Below are positions 38,194 through 47,994 of a stretch of 64,000 bases of DNA, in pieces; the stretch's first letter is position 1; each line of letters starts with the position of its first letter. Origin of the DNA: Psychrobacter sp. NG25. GTDB lineage: Bacteria; Pseudomonadota; Gammaproteobacteria; Pseudomonadales; Moraxellaceae. The notes under the pieces were generated by a model. It was not told the origin of the DNA. It saw only the letters and a list, made by a program, of their open reading frames with translations, and made no database searches. A program made the translations under genes and the position numbers. Where the stretch lies: assembly GCF_015234355.1 (NCBI RefSeq), contig NZ_JADGMV010000002.1, positions 310,001-374,000 of the forward strand, written 5' to 3'.

Positions 38194-38877
38194 TCATCTC
38201 ACAATTTCGCTCTTCAACGCTATTGCCCAGTTTCGACAGTCATCCTCACAGCGTATACACAGCTGTTTGGCGTCAGAGATAGTGTCAATATAGCCACAAT
38301 GCATACAAGCATAATAACCCCCTGACTCTACTTGCTCGACTGGCTGGTACTGCTTGGGAAATAGTGGCATGCCATAGCCTGTGTTTTCAGGTGGGTATAA
38401 TAAGATACTAAAGTTGCCATCTGTTTCCAAAAGCCCCGTACGCACTTGACCCAAATGCTCAACGCCTTGTTGACGCATTTCCGCAAAAAACTCATCATGC
38501 GACATCTTACCTTTTTTAATCTTTTCTAGTACCAATAATCCATCTTCGACAATGTATAGCGACTTACCCTCTAGTAAATCTTCGAACGGCTGAAACTTCA
38601 TCATTGCCCACGTACACAATCGGTAAAGAAAAATAACCGAACTCATGATCAATACCGCCTGAACAATCGGCAGGTCTTCAGTAAACATTGGATCACCTGC
38701 GATAGAGCCCAGTGATAAAATAATAGTCAACTCAAAAATTGACAACTGACGGACACCGCGCTTACCCGTAAAGCGTAAAAATGAAATAATAAGCACAAAC
38801 ATGACGGTGACGCGTACCAATATTTCAAGTACGAGTACCCACGTTGTGTCATATATAAAAATACCTGCCCAATCCAT
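38194..38877 (-). CDS. DUF421 / YcaP-family membrane protein
   Basis: The 227-residue protein closely follows E. coli YcaP in layout. Three N-terminal membrane spans are separated by the family signature FTGKRGVRQLSIFELTIILSLGS, with GD close behind. A soluble DUF421 domain begins at FEDLLEGKSLYIVEDG and includes FFAEMRQQGVEHLGQVRTGLLETDG. The C-terminus has two cysteine pairs (CMHC and CIRC) that would bind zinc, a feature shared with YcaP. Family function is unknown; related YetF proteins are linked to spore envelopes in Bacillus. Its promoter is presumably in the 269-bp region shared with the divergent EamA transporter gene. Confidence 0.88.
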   Translation of the reverse strand: MDWAGIFIYDTTWVLVLEILVRVTVMFVLIISFLRFTGKRGVRQLSIFELTIILSLGSIAGDPMFTEDLPIVQAVLIMSSVIFLYRLCTWAMMKFQPFEDLLEGKSLYIVEDGLLVLEKIKKGKMSHDEFFAEMRQQGVEHLGQVRTGLLETDGNFSILLYPPENTGYGMPLFPKQYQPVEQVESGGYYACMHCGYIDTISDAKQLCIRCEDDCRNWAIALKSEIVR

Positions 38878-39179
38878 GTTATCGTTTCCTACGTATAATT
38901 TTTATTTGACTGATTAAATGAGATTGATCGCCTATTCGTCTTACAGGCCTTATCATCAATGCAACTATCGTTATTCTCATTTAAAAAAGATTTTTGATTG
39001 TAATTACGACAAAATATCACTTCTTTTGAACCAGCTATTGAGCGTATTTTGAATGAGCAGCCCTCATTTTCGCGAAGCAGTCAGTCCTAAGAGGTCGGTA
39101 TTATAATACAGCCAAAACTCATAGCCAAAAGCATGTACTCGCTTGTTTGAAGCGCCACTTCTTTATTGTAGGAATTATT

Positions 39180-40100
39180 GTGAAAGCCACGCTTTATACT
39201 GTTATCGCATTGATCGCATTTGCTGCAAATTCTCTCTTTGGAAGAATGGCACTAGCAGAAAGCTATATAGATGCCTGGAGCTTTACCATTATTCGCTTAG
39301 TGAGTGCAGCTGTCTGTCTGGCTATCATTATGACGATTCATACCTATCGATTACGACATCAAGCGCTCCATCTAGGTAGCACCTCTTATGAGGCTATTTT
39401 GAATGATAAAGGCAGTTGGCTTAGTAGCGCCAGCTTGGTGATTTATGCGTTGTGCTTCTCGATTGCTTATGTAGAGCTAGATACTGGCACTGGTGCACTG
39501 ATTTTGTTTTCAGCGGTTCAGCTCACGATGATTGGCTGGGGCATTTATAAAAAAGAACAATTAAGCGTATTGCAGTGGATCGCTTTTATCGTTGCAGTCG
39601 TCGGATTTATTTATTTAATGCTACCGTCAGCAGCTGTACCTTCATTATTCGCAGCGGCACTCATGACAATAAGTGGTGTAGCTTGGGGCATCTATAGCAT
39701 ACGCGGTAAATCATGCGTGTCACCGCTACGTGCCACTGGCTTCAACTTTATCCGGAGCCTTGTCGCTGTTCCTATCCTGTTATTAATCGGCATGGTGTAT
39801 CTTGATAATATCGGCTTGGAAAACATCGATTTAGGTAATATTACTGTCAAAGGAATACTGTTGGCATGTGCATCAGGGGCGATAGCATCGGGTATGGGCT
39901 ATAGCATTTGGTATATGGCAATGCCGCTGTTAAAGAATACCCAAGCAGCTGTGGTACAGCTGTGCGTGCCTGTGCTTGCCGCTATACTGGGCGTGGTGTT
40001 TTTATCTGAGCAATTGACCATGCAGTTCGTAGTGGCAAGTACGGTGATATTGGGTGCGGTGTTGGTATTTATTTTGAATAAGAAAGCAGTAAGAGTTTAG
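39180..40100 (+). CDS. EamA/DMT-family transporter
   Basis: The 306-residue inner membrane protein has the two-fold EamA design with about ten hydrophobic helices. The N-terminal block LIAFAANSLFGRMALAESYIDAWSFTIIRL is typical of the family's first repeat, and the second repeat contains GAIASGMGYSIWYMAMPLL and the usual AAVVQLCVPVLAAILGVVFLSEQLT close. Such proteins export amino acids, metabolites or drugs; the substrate cannot be told. A GTG start at 39180, with GGA six bases upstream, is preferred to a TTG at 39147. Confidence 0.87.
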   Translation: MKATLYTVIALIAFAANSLFGRMALAESYIDAWSFTIIRLVSAAVCLAIIMTIHTYRLRHQALHLGSTSYEAILNDKGSWLSSASLVIYALCFSIAYVELDTGTGALILFSAVQLTMIGWGIYKKEQLSVLQWIAFIVAVVGFIYLMLPSAAVPSLFAAALMTISGVAWGIYSIRGKSCVSPLRATGFNFIRSLVAVPILLLIGMVYLDNIGLENIDLGNITVKGILLACASGAIASGMGYSIWYMAMPLLKNTQAAVVQLCVPVLAAILGVVFLSEQLTMQFVVASTVILGAVLVFILNKKAVRV

Positions 40101-40785
40101 AAAACTCTAGAGTCTATTAGTCACACCATTTAAAGACATTCTGGAAAACTATTCTTTTTGTTGCGAGAAAAAATAAAAAGACCCTAGCATTATAAAAAAG
40201 TAGCTACTTGCATAGTGGCCAACTGTCTATCAGTCATCCCAAGCCGTATCATCAATGAACATATTTACACATTGAACGATATTAAAATGGCTAAATATCG
40301 TCAGAAGTTTTGCCAATATGTTCATATTAACGATAATTGTTTGCATGCTTATCTACAATTTTTCCCATTTTAAGTCTCACAATCTAACTGATGATATGCC
40401 GTAGCTAACGCGATCGTACATTTGGAATCCCTCAGTATAAAAACACAGCATTTGTATATAAATACCATGCAATAGCTGTGCATAAACCACTATCTCTATT
40501 TTATACCATCACTTTTTGAGTCATAACGACTCTATATTGGGTATCTAACTCGACAATTAGAAGCCACTGATTTTCTTATAAAAACTAACAATAGTCAATT
40601 TTAATACAAGGATATACTTTAGTTTTACTAAAAGGACATGCGTATCGATCTTTTGTAGTAAAAAATCAAAAAAAACAGTTGACTTATATATTCATTTTTA
40701 AACATATATGTTATATTCATTACTATGGAATTATTACAACAACTTCTCTAAATGTCATTATCAAAATACTTTGGGAGAAACTAAC
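40101..40785. other. Long gene-free interval with nested dyads
   Basis: No gene is supported in these 685 bp, which are very A+T-rich. A nested inverted repeat lies at 40256-40324. A promoter-like TTGACT at 40679-40684 is followed by A+T-rich sequence (ATATATG near 40705) that could drive the small membrane protein gene beginning at 40786, whose transcript would then have a leader of about 70 bases. No repeat copy of the TATAGTC family is present. Confidence 0.5.
40256..40324. repeat. Nested inverted repeat in intergenic region
   Basis: Outer perfect arms TGAACATATT (40256-40265) and AATATGTTCA (40315-40324) enclose inner perfect arms ACGATATT (40276-40283) and AATATCGT (40294-40301). The two sets are symmetrical, so RNA or a cruciform could form a two-tier stem. 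No T run follows, so a terminator is unlikely. Function unknown. Confidence 0.6.
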
Positions 40786-41115
40786 ATGATTCGTTTAAGC
40801 TACACTCTCAAATGCTGGATGCTAGGTATCACCTATTTTTCAGTGTTTTACTTCATAGTTGTCATGAGCGACCCTAGCTTTGCTAAGTATGTTTATGCAT
40901 TAGCACTAAGTACTCTACTATTCCCTATTGCCAAGCGTGCAGTCGATGTGATGACGGACTTTTTTGCACCGGATATGGAGCTATTCAATGGATTACTGCC
41001 ATCAGTCTTAGTCAATGTCGTAATTTGGATATTCACACCAGTTATTGTTGCGCTAACAGTAGTTGCATACGTACTATATAGTATGGGTGTGCTGACAGAA
41101 AATATTAGCGACTGA
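40786..41115 (+). CDS. Small membrane protein of unknown function (109 residues)
   Basis: I do not recognise this protein. The start ATG follows GGGAGA at 40773-40778 with proper spacing; an in-frame upstream ATG (40708) has no such site. Three hydrophobic stretches, about 8-30, 36-52 and 72-100, point to an inner membrane protein with short loops; the motif KRAVDVMTDFFAPDMELFNG lies between the second and third. The gene stands alone after 685 bp without a gene. A candidate promoter is about 100 bp upstream. Confidence 0.7.
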   Translation: MIRLSYTLKCWMLGITYFSVFYFIVVMSDPSFAKYVYALALSTLLFPIAKRAVDVMTDFFAPDMELFNGLLPSVLVNVVIWIFTPVIVALTVVAYVLYSMGVLTENISD

Positions 41116-41210
41116 ACATTGGACAGCTATACAAATAATGCTTTATACAAGAGCTTCTTTAATCATGCCTGATAGTCTTGACAACCTTCAGCCATCTACT
41201 CCTAACTATT

Positions 41211-41816
41211 TTACTTGCTATCCTTTTTTCCAACAAACTGTACAACAGCGCTAAGTCCTTGATGACGTTTTCCCTCTGACACCATACGCAGCTTTTCGAC
41301 ACCAATGATTTCTGTAAGCCCTGTGAGTTCACTCTGAAAGTAATGTAGTGATCCAAAACGCTCTATTTGACTCGCAGGTGGTCCTCCGATAGCATCTGTC
41401 TCAAGCTGGTCTTTGGTATATGCTTCAACGATAAAAACACCCTTTGGCTTTAGTGCAGTCGCAATCTGTGTATGTATATAGTGACGTATCGTGTCAGGTA
41501 CATGTACCCAAATAGAAACAATGGCATCCCATTTATTCGTACCGAATGGATAATCGGCTAAATCAGCCACTTGAGTTGTGATTGTCACCCCTCTGTCTTT
41601 TGCCAACTGTGTCGCTTTTGTCAGACCCACTTCGGACATATCCATCGCAGTAACGTTATAGCCTTGCTGGGCTAAGAAAATGGCGTTCCTACCCTCGCCT
41701 TCTGCCAGACATAATACGTGCCCACCTGTGGGAATCTGCTCAAACGTCTCTCTCAAAAAATCATTAGGCTCTTTACCAAATGCAAATTCTGTGCCGCTGT
41801 AGCGTTCGTCCCACAT
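41211..41816 (-). CDS. Class I SAM-dependent methyltransferase (TehB-like)
   Basis: The 201-residue protein begins MWDERYSGTEFAFGKEPNDFL, the typical start of TehB-like/thiopurine-type small methyltransferases. The SAM motif I is VLCLAEGEGRNAIFLAQQG (about 35-53), with an acidic residue at the end of strand 2 in VTAMDMSE, and motif post-I region DLADYPF. WDAIVSIWVHVP is the motif II area. The substrate is unknown; tellurite, selenium compounds or small metabolites are all possible. The ATG at 41816 is chosen since AAAGGATG lies nine bases upstream; an earlier ATG (41825) overlaps that site. It is a single gene between hrpA and the small membrane protein gene. Confidence 0.82.
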   Translation of the reverse strand: MWDERYSGTEFAFGKEPNDFLRETFEQIPTGGHVLCLAEGEGRNAIFLAQQGYNVTAMDMSEVGLTKATQLAKDRGVTITTQVADLADYPFGTNKWDAIVSIWVHVPDTIRHYIHTQIATALKPKGVFIVEAYTKDQLETDAIGGPPASQIERFGSLHYFQSELTGLTEIIGVEKLRMVSEGKRHQGLSAVVQFVGKKDSK

Positions 41817-41981
41817 GTTTATCATCCTTTTTGTTTGAGATTGTCTCTTACTTTAGTAGCAGTTTGCATAAGATAGGCATAGAGTGCCAGTAAAATAGTC
41901 TGTGTTAAATCAGTGGTTTAAAATTCGTCACACTACCAAATTTTAAAAAACTTATGATTGTTTAGCACTATAACTCTCTGA

Positions 41982-44900
41982 CTAACTTACCTTATCCCAC
42001 ATCTTACTAAGACGCTTCGGCGATACTGCCATACGGGTCTTCATTGGCTGGGCAAACAGCTGAATACGATACTCCTCCACCATCCAGCGGTAGTCACTAA
42101 TGGCGTCTTTATCCGCACGCCCTGCTAGTCGCTCCATGTGTAAATCTAGCGCATAGACGCCATCAAGATCTGCATCTAGGTTATGCTCAAGGCGTTCAAG
42201 ACGAATCTCTAACGCTTCTAGGTAGCGTGGATACTGTTGCCAATGGCTATAATCCATCCGATAGACAAAATCAGCCAAATGTAAATCTTCTAGCTGGTCT
42301 TCAATATCTTCGATAGACTCACCGAATATCTCTCGATCTAGCATCAATAATCCTTGGCGAATACGCTGCCATCGGGTATAGACGTTTTTGAGGGTTTTGA
42401 TGACGCTTTGACCAGTCAATAAGAAGTTGCCAGCCACTACTTCTAATGTTTTTTGATACTCTTCTGAGGTAAACGGTAGCTCCTCAGCAAGCGCCACAGC
42501 GATATCGTCTGCATTTTCAGGCAAGTCTGTACTGTGATCAAATAGCACGTAATGCTCTTCAAGCGCCGCGTCTAATGCTGCATCGATGATGATGGTCTTA
42601 AGCTTACCCATATCGCCAAGTGGTGCAAAGGCCAATTTAAAGATGCTATCAACTTGACTAGTGAGCTGTTTTTTCTTCGCGCCAAGCTTACCTTTTACTA
42701 AGGTCAACACCCCGATGCGATGCGCCTGTAGTGCCGCATTGACATCCGTATATTGATGAATCGATACCGCTTCACCTGCTTCATCAGCGACCAAAGCCGC
42801 AAACTGCTTCATCACCACGCCTGCACTATGATGGTTTTTGCTAAAGGCAAAATGTTCAGGGAATTCAGTATGTGCCCCTTGCTGCTCATTAACGGCTTGA
42901 CGGGTTTCACTGGCATGTCGAACCTGCAACGTTTGCAGGTCACGACCTTTTTCGATAATACGGTTTTTATCATCGACTACACAGATTTGGGGCTGTAAGT
43001 AGCGGTCAATCGTAGACGGATTAAATTTATCTGGTGTCACTGACATAATACCGCGACGATTCAACGCTTGGCAGAGCTGCTTCAATAGTCCTTGTCCACC
43101 AGCGGGTTGCAACTCGTCAAACAAACCATCAGCCGTATCAGGAATAGGTACTATCTGACGGCGAATGTCTTTAGGTAATGACTTGAGTAGTTGCAGCACT
43201 AGCTCATAGCGCCAGCCAGGCACGCCCCACAATAGCTCGATGGCATCAAGCTGCGGCAACGCGACAAGTGGTACGCGAATGGTTACACCATCATCATCAC
43301 TTGCCGGGTCAAAGATGTAACGTAGCGGTAGTTTTAAGTCACCCAACTTCCATACTTCTGGGAAGTCTCCCGTGGTCGGTGCTTGGCTATTGAGTACGTC
43401 ATCATCGGTAAAGAATAAATGCTTGGTGTCAGATTTTTCAACCTCAGCGCGCCAATCTTCAAAAGATTTACGACTGGCAATATGCTCAGGAATTTTTTTG
43501 TCATAAAACTGGTACAGCGACTCTTCATCGACCAACAAATCACGGCGACGTAACTTATCTTCAATGCGTTCGATGTCTGCAATTTTATCCATGTTGTGCT
43601 GTAAAAATGGCGCTTGACGACCTAAATTACCAGTGACCAGACCATCACGGATAAAGATTTCACGTGACTCACTTAGATTGACTTGCTCATAATTGGTCAG
43701 CTGCTTACTGATAATAATCAAACCAAATAGACTAATCTGTGCGTAGGCTTTGACGCGACCTGTCTTCTTCGACCAATGTGGCTCAAAGTAGTGATACTTC
43801 AACAAGTCACCAGCAGCGGAGATAATCCATTCCGGTTCAATCTTGGCCACCGTACGCATAAATACCTGAGAGGTTTCTACCACCTCAAACGCCATCACCC
43901 ATGGTGGTATTTGCTTAAATACCGTACTGGCTGGAAATATCTTGGCTTTTTGTTGTCGAGCAGCGAGATATTCGCCACGATTTTCAGTTTTGTGAGCGAT
44001 AGTAGATAACAGACCTGTCATCAATGCACGATGCAGGTTCGCGTATTTAACCGCTTTTAGCTCTTCATCTTCAATCGCTGTAGGATCACTAGTAGTAACC
44101 TCTAGCGCCTTGCCTTTAGCAGTAGCTTTAGCATCATTGACATCCGTAAGCTTCAAATCAGTGACCATTTGCACCAGTTGACGATGCGTCTGATGCCACT
44201 CTCGTACACGTGGAAAGCTTAGATAATTTTTCTTAGTAAACTGCTTTCGCTGATTTCCAGACAACTTATTGCCGTCTTCATCCTTTTCAAACAATGCTTT
44301 CCATAGGCTTAAATAGAACAAGAAGTCAGAGTCATCCTGGCGAAACTCAGCATGCTTTTGATCCGCTTGCTGACGTTTATTAACAGGACGCTCGCGTGGG
44401 TCCTGAACTGCAAGTGCGGCGACGACAATGAGCATTTCACGAATACAATCAAAGTCAGAACCAGCCACCAACATACGTGCCAGCCTTGGATCGATCGGCA
44501 TGCGTGCCATCTTTTGACCAGTAGGCGTTAGGGCGAGATGATCGAGACCTTTTTTTGGTTTTGGCTTATTGGTTTTATTCGCAGAAGTGGCTTCAGTTTT
44601 AGAGGTAATTGCCCCTAGCTCGTCGAGCAATTTATGCCCGTCCGTGACCAAGCGACTGTCAGGTGGCTCGATAAACGCAAAATCATCGACACTACCTAAG
44701 CGCAGATTGGCCATCTGTAAGATGACTGACGCTAAGTTGGTTCGTAGAATCTCAGGTTCAGTGAACTCGGGACGACCGCTAAAGTCTTCTTCACTATATA
44801 GACGAATACAGACACCCGGCGCAACTCGACCACAACGACCTTTACGCTGATTCGCTGCTGCTTGTGAAATCGCTTCAATAGGCAAACGCTGTACACGTGA

Positions 44901-46286
44901 GCGGTAGGAATAACGGGAGATTCTCGCAAAGCCCAAATCAATGACATAGCGAATACCGGGTACGGTCAGCGCTGTCTCAGCCACGTTGGTAGCGATAACG
45001 ATACGGCGGCCGCGGCCGGACGGCTGAAAAATACGCTGCTGCTCTTCGTAGGTCTGCCGCGCAAACAAAGGCAATACTTCGGTGTGCTTAGGCCCATGAC
45101 GCTCTAAGACCTCTTGTGTCTCACGAATCTCGGCTTCCGTCGCGGCAAATATCAAGATATCTGCCTGATCAGCATGTCCTTTGCCTTGTGCATCGCTAAA
45201 GCACTCTTCTACTGCGGCAACGATGGCACGCGGTAAGTTTTCTTCAAAGTCATCATAACTGTCATCATCGGAGCTCGTCACAGGCTCATCAGTGAGTGGA
45301 CGATAGCGTACTTCCACCGGAAAACTTCGACCTTCCACATTGAAGATTGGCGCAGGCACTTTACGTTTAAGTTTGGCATCGTAATGACTAAAATACTCAC
45401 TAAAGCGTTTGGTATCTAACGTCGCTGAAGTAATAATGACTTTTAAATCAGGGCGTTTGGGTAGCATCTTTTTCAGATAACCCATAATAAAGTCAATATT
45501 TAAACTACGCTCATGCGCTTCATCGATGATAATCGTATCGTACTTACTCAAGAACCGATCATGACCCAGTTCAGCCAATAAAATACCATCGGTCATAAGC
45601 TTCACAACGGATTGCGCCGACCCTTGCTCATTAAAACGAATTTTAAAACTAATGGTATTCCCTAAGGGTTCGCCTAATTCTTCTGCAATGCGGTTTGCCA
45701 CGCTTCTCGCTGCTAGACGCCTCGGTTGCGTATGCCCTATCTGCCCTTTGATGCCACGCCCTGCCAGCATCGCAAGCTTCGGTAACTGCGTCGTCTTACC
45801 AGAACCGGTCTCACCTGCGACGATAATGACTTGATTATCGATGATGGCTTGAATCAAATCATCAGCACGTTGACTCACGGGCAAATCAAGGTTTAGCTTG
45901 GCTGGCAAGTCTGCAGGAATGCTATCCATACGTGCCTGTACCGCTTCCTGAGATCGAGTTTTGATTTTGTCGTATTGCTCGCGTTTTTTCGTTAACGCTT
46001 CATTGGCTTTTTCACTATTCTCTTTTTTACTTGACACAACAGCACGTGCCAGCTCTCGCTCTAGACGCGTTAAGTAATAGCTGTCTTTAGCGAGTACTGG
46101 AAAATCAGCGCTCATATGAGATTGAGCAGCTGTTTTATCACTGCGTGGTGTGGCACTTTTTGGTGTGATATTTAAGTTTTTGTGGTTTGTATCACCGTTT
46201 TCTTGATTCGGATTTATGGTGTTGTTGGTTTGACGAGTAGCATTTTCGTTAGATGCTTGTGTGGTATTTTCAGAATTATTGGGCAT
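41982..46286 (-). CDS. hrpA: ATP-dependent RNA helicase HrpA
   Basis: This 1434-residue DEAH-box helicase corresponds to E. coli HrpA (1300), which in E. coli clears stalled ribosomes. Walker A GETGSGKTTQ is at 158-167, DEAH at 255-258, SATLD soon after, then the RecA2 motifs ATNVAETALTVPG and QRKGRCGRVAPG. The winged-helix, ratchet and OB domains and a long C-terminal HrpA-specific region (DUF3418) fill the rest. The first 60 residues are low-complexity, rich in Asn, Thr, Gln and Ser, and absent from most relatives. The upstream start region has no clear ribosome binding site; a start further in (Met58) would drop the low-complexity part. Single-gene unit. Confidence 0.94.
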   Translation of the reverse strand: MPNNSENTTQASNENATRQTNNTINPNQENGDTNHKNLNITPKSATPRSDKTAAQSHMSADFPVLAKDSYYLTRLERELARAVVSSKKENSEKANEALTKKREQYDKIKTRSQEAVQARMDSIPADLPAKLNLDLPVSQRADDLIQAIIDNQVIIVAGETGSGKTTQLPKLAMLAGRGIKGQIGHTQPRRLAARSVANRIAEELGEPLGNTISFKIRFNEQGSAQSVVKLMTDGILLAELGHDRFLSKYDTIIIDEAHERSLNIDFIMGYLKKMLPKRPDLKVIITSATLDTKRFSEYFSHYDAKLKRKVPAPIFNVEGRSFPVEVRYRPLTDEPVTSSDDDSYDDFEENLPRAIVAAVEECFSDAQGKGHADQADILIFAATEAEIRETQEVLERHGPKHTEVLPLFARQTYEEQQRIFQPSGRGRRIVIATNVAETALTVPGIRYVIDLGFARISRYSYRSRVQRLPIEAISQAAANQRKGRCGRVAPGVCIRLYSEEDFSGRPEFTEPEILRTNLASVILQMANLRLGSVDDFAFIEPPDSRLVTDGHKLLDELGAITSKTEATSANKTNKPKPKKGLDHLALTPTGQKMARMPIDPRLARMLVAGSDFDCIREMLIVVAALAVQDPRERPVNKRQQADQKHAEFRQDDSDFLFYLSLWKALFEKDEDGNKLSGNQRKQFTKKNYLSFPRVREWHQTHRQLVQMVTDLKLTDVNDAKATAKGKALEVTTSDPTAIEDEELKAVKYANLHRALMTGLLSTIAHKTENRGEYLAARQQKAKIFPASTVFKQIPPWVMAFEVVETSQVFMRTVAKIEPEWIISAAGDLLKYHYFEPHWSKKTGRVKAYAQISLFGLIIISKQLTNYEQVNLSESREIFIRDGLVTGNLGRQAPFLQHNMDKIADIERIEDKLRRRDLLVDEESLYQFYDKKIPEHIASRKSFEDWRAEVEKSDTKHLFFTDDDVLNSQAPTTGDFPEVWKLGDLKLPLRYIFDPASDDDGVTIRVPLVALPQLDAIELLWGVPGWRYELVLQLLKSLPKDIRRQIVPIPDTADGLFDELQPAGGQGLLKQLCQALNRRGIMSVTPDKFNPSTIDRYLQPQICVVDDKNRIIEKGRDLQTLQVRHASETRQAVNEQQGAHTEFPEHFAFSKNHHSAGVVMKQFAALVADEAGEAVSIHQYTDVNAALQAHRIGVLTLVKGKLGAKKKQLTSQVDSIFKLAFAPLGDMGKLKTIIIDAALDAALEEHYVLFDHSTDLPENADDIAVALAEELPFTSEEYQKTLEVVAGNFLLTGQSVIKTLKNVYTRWQRIRQGLLMLDREIFGESIEDIEDQLEDLHLADFVYRMDYSHWQQYPRYLEALEIRLERLEHNLDADLDGVYALDLHMERLAGRADKDAISDYRWMVEEYRIQLFAQPMKTRMAVSPKRLSKMWDKVS

Positions 46287-46388
46287 ATATACTTAGGCTA
46301 TTTATTATTTAAAAGTGTTTAGATTATGGGGGTAATTTGAGTGTGATTCAAGTTGGTTCTGATGTTTGGTCGGTAACCAAAAAGGCTT

Positions 46389-47135
46389 TTACTGATTTTC
46401 AAAGCGCTCATTCAAAATATTTCTAAGCTCATCAGTCATAGGCTTAAATTTAAAATGTTCTGGCTCCATTTGAGCAATCAAAGCATACTGATCATTTTCA
46501 ATCGAGTTATTCTCACAAGAAAAATAATTCATCTCCTGACCAGTGATGGCATTAATAATATAAAAAGAGGTATCGCTATCTTCAAACTGTGTCAAATTAT
46601 AATAATTATTCGGATCCCGCATAACGAGATTAGTACCATTAGAAAGAGTCGTATAATAGGTATCCTCAGTAGCTTGCTGTGCTTCTAGCTTTAAAGGGCT
46701 ACCTTGAGTGGCAAAATAGTACTTGAGCATATAACCAATATCGCTATTAATCACATCCAAACGTAAATGCTCACCGTCTTCCGTGACACATTGATATATT
46801 ATAAAGGGCTCGTACACACGTGGATTAGTGGTCGTGTTTTCATCTTTCACACTCTCCCATTCCATGCCCATAATAGGTGCATCTAACATGACACCTCCCT
46901 CTTCCATCAATTTATAACCTATTGGTACATCTTGATCATTTACCATAGATTGAGAGCTTGATAACTCACTGTTATCTTCTATAGCATTTTCAGCCTCGTT
47001 ACTTAATACTCCTGTAGTGTCATCAGATTTTTCTGGTTCATTCTTATTATTCCAAAACGCTACAACCACTAGAACAATGAACAGTCCTATTCCAATGCCA
47101 ATACCTGCAATAACCCACTTGAAAAATCCTTTCAT
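46389..47135 (-). CDS. Membrane-anchored protein of unknown function
   Basis: I do not recognise this 248-residue protein. It begins MKGFFKWVIAGIGIGIGLFIV, one transmembrane helix (about 5-28) followed by a charged linker rich in Glu, Asp, Ser and Asn (about 30-75), then a soluble domain that would be periplasmic. The domain has alternating strand-like and polar stretches (MLDAPIMGMEWESV, FIIYQCVTEDGEHLRLDV, NYFSCENNS) with two cysteines that might pair. A TTG 12 bases upstream is a possible start but is less likely. It lies 70 bp downstream of the DUF1543 gene and may be co-transcribed with it. Confidence 0.7.
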   Translation of the reverse strand: MKGFFKWVIAGIGIGIGLFIVLVVVAFWNNKNEPEKSDDTTGVLSNEAENAIEDNSELSSSQSMVNDQDVPIGYKLMEEGGVMLDAPIMGMEWESVKDENTTTNPRVYEPFIIYQCVTEDGEHLRLDVINSDIGYMLKYYFATQGSPLKLEAQQATEDTYYTTLSNGTNLVMRDPNNYYNLTQFEDSDTSFYIINAITGQEMNYFSCENNSIENDQYALIAQMEPEHFKFKPMTDELRNILNERFENQ

Positions 47136-47217
47136 GAAATTTTGCAAACCTGCTCGCCCTATTTTATTTTTGTGAATGAATCATTTATTTAATCAGCTTG
47201 TTAATCATACTTATTAA

Positions 47218-47826
47218 TCACAATGCCAATTTTTTCAAATTCTTGATACTCAAATAGCCGACATATTCTTTATCTGCTAAATCCTCATCTATTGCTTTAT
47301 CGACAACATCGATAGGCTCAATCACTAACTGAAAGTCTGATATCAGATCATTCACGTTATATATATCGTCTATATCCACTTCAAACTTATCATCAATATG
47401 TGAAGCAGCATCAAAAGGCGAGTTGCTATCTTTAAAAGTAAAATTCTGATAAAACGCACTCTGTTTTGCTTGTTTAATAGCATCCGCTTGATTGGTGGCA
47501 ACGATGAGTAACTTATAATGAAACTCTTCAAAACTGCCCTGCTGGTATCCGCCGAGATTAATGAAAAACAGCTTTAGGCTTTTATTATGGTCTGTGTGAT
47601 TGTCAATTTCATTACTGGGCTCAACCAATTTAATGGTATAACCATCGACGTTAGTAACCGCACGATACGAATCAATATGCCATTTGTTCTTTACTTCTGG
47701 CCAATGCTCATTGATATCTACAATTAACTCACTCACCTGATTGGCCACACCAAAAAAAATATCGTGCTGTTCAATCAAGCGACCTTTGGGCCGAGCGCCC
47801 AGTTGAATCATATATAGGGTTGGCAT
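47218..47826 (-). CDS. DUF1543 protein
   Basis: The 202-residue protein matches the DUF1543 family by its start MPTLYMIQLGARPKGRLIEQHDIFFGVA, given here as recognised blocks LGARPKGRLIEQHD and FFGVA. A second similar block, KLFFINLGGYQQGSFEEFHYKLLIVA (about 87-112), echoes the first, so the protein has two copies of the same fold. No signal or membrane segment is seen; it should be cytoplasmic. Function is unknown. No ribosome binding site is clear. A subfamily B repeat element starts 13 bp upstream, in the promoter region. Confidence 0.82.
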   Translation of the reverse strand: MPTLYMIQLGARPKGRLIEQHDIFFGVANQVSELIVDINEHWPEVKNKWHIDSYRAVTNVDGYTIKLVEPSNEIDNHTDHNKSLKLFFINLGGYQQGSFEEFHYKLLIVATNQADAIKQAKQSAFYQNFTFKDSNSPFDAASHIDDKFEVDIDDIYNVNDLISDFQLVIEPIDVVDKAIDEDLADKEYVGYLSIKNLKKLAL

Positions 47827-47838
47827 AAATTATTGCCT

Positions 47839-47949
47839 TATATCGTCATTCCACTATGAAAGTATTACAGCGTTAACCTTGCTTGAAGTATTTAATATAC
47901 ATCTACACTCGGTTGCCTTGTACTACTTTTAAATTGAATCGACTATAGT
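47839..47949 (-). repeat. Hairpin-forming MITE-like repeat, subfamily B, copy 1
   Basis: This roughly 110-bp element, read on the minus strand, begins CTATAGTCGATTCAATTTAA and continues with TACAAGGCAACCGAGTGTAG and GCAAGGTTAACGCTGT. A second copy with the same order, about 85-90% identical by eye, is at 56623-56725 on the plus strand. Its left end resembles the left end of the subfamily A copy at 612 (TATAGTCGGTTCAATATAA, then ATACAAGG), while the interiors differ. It lies between the DUF1543 and phosphoesterase genes, just upstream of the former. Confidence 0.75.
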
Positions 47950-47994
47950 TAAAGTTATGGGGTAAATTATTAAATAAATAATGTCATACCAAGC

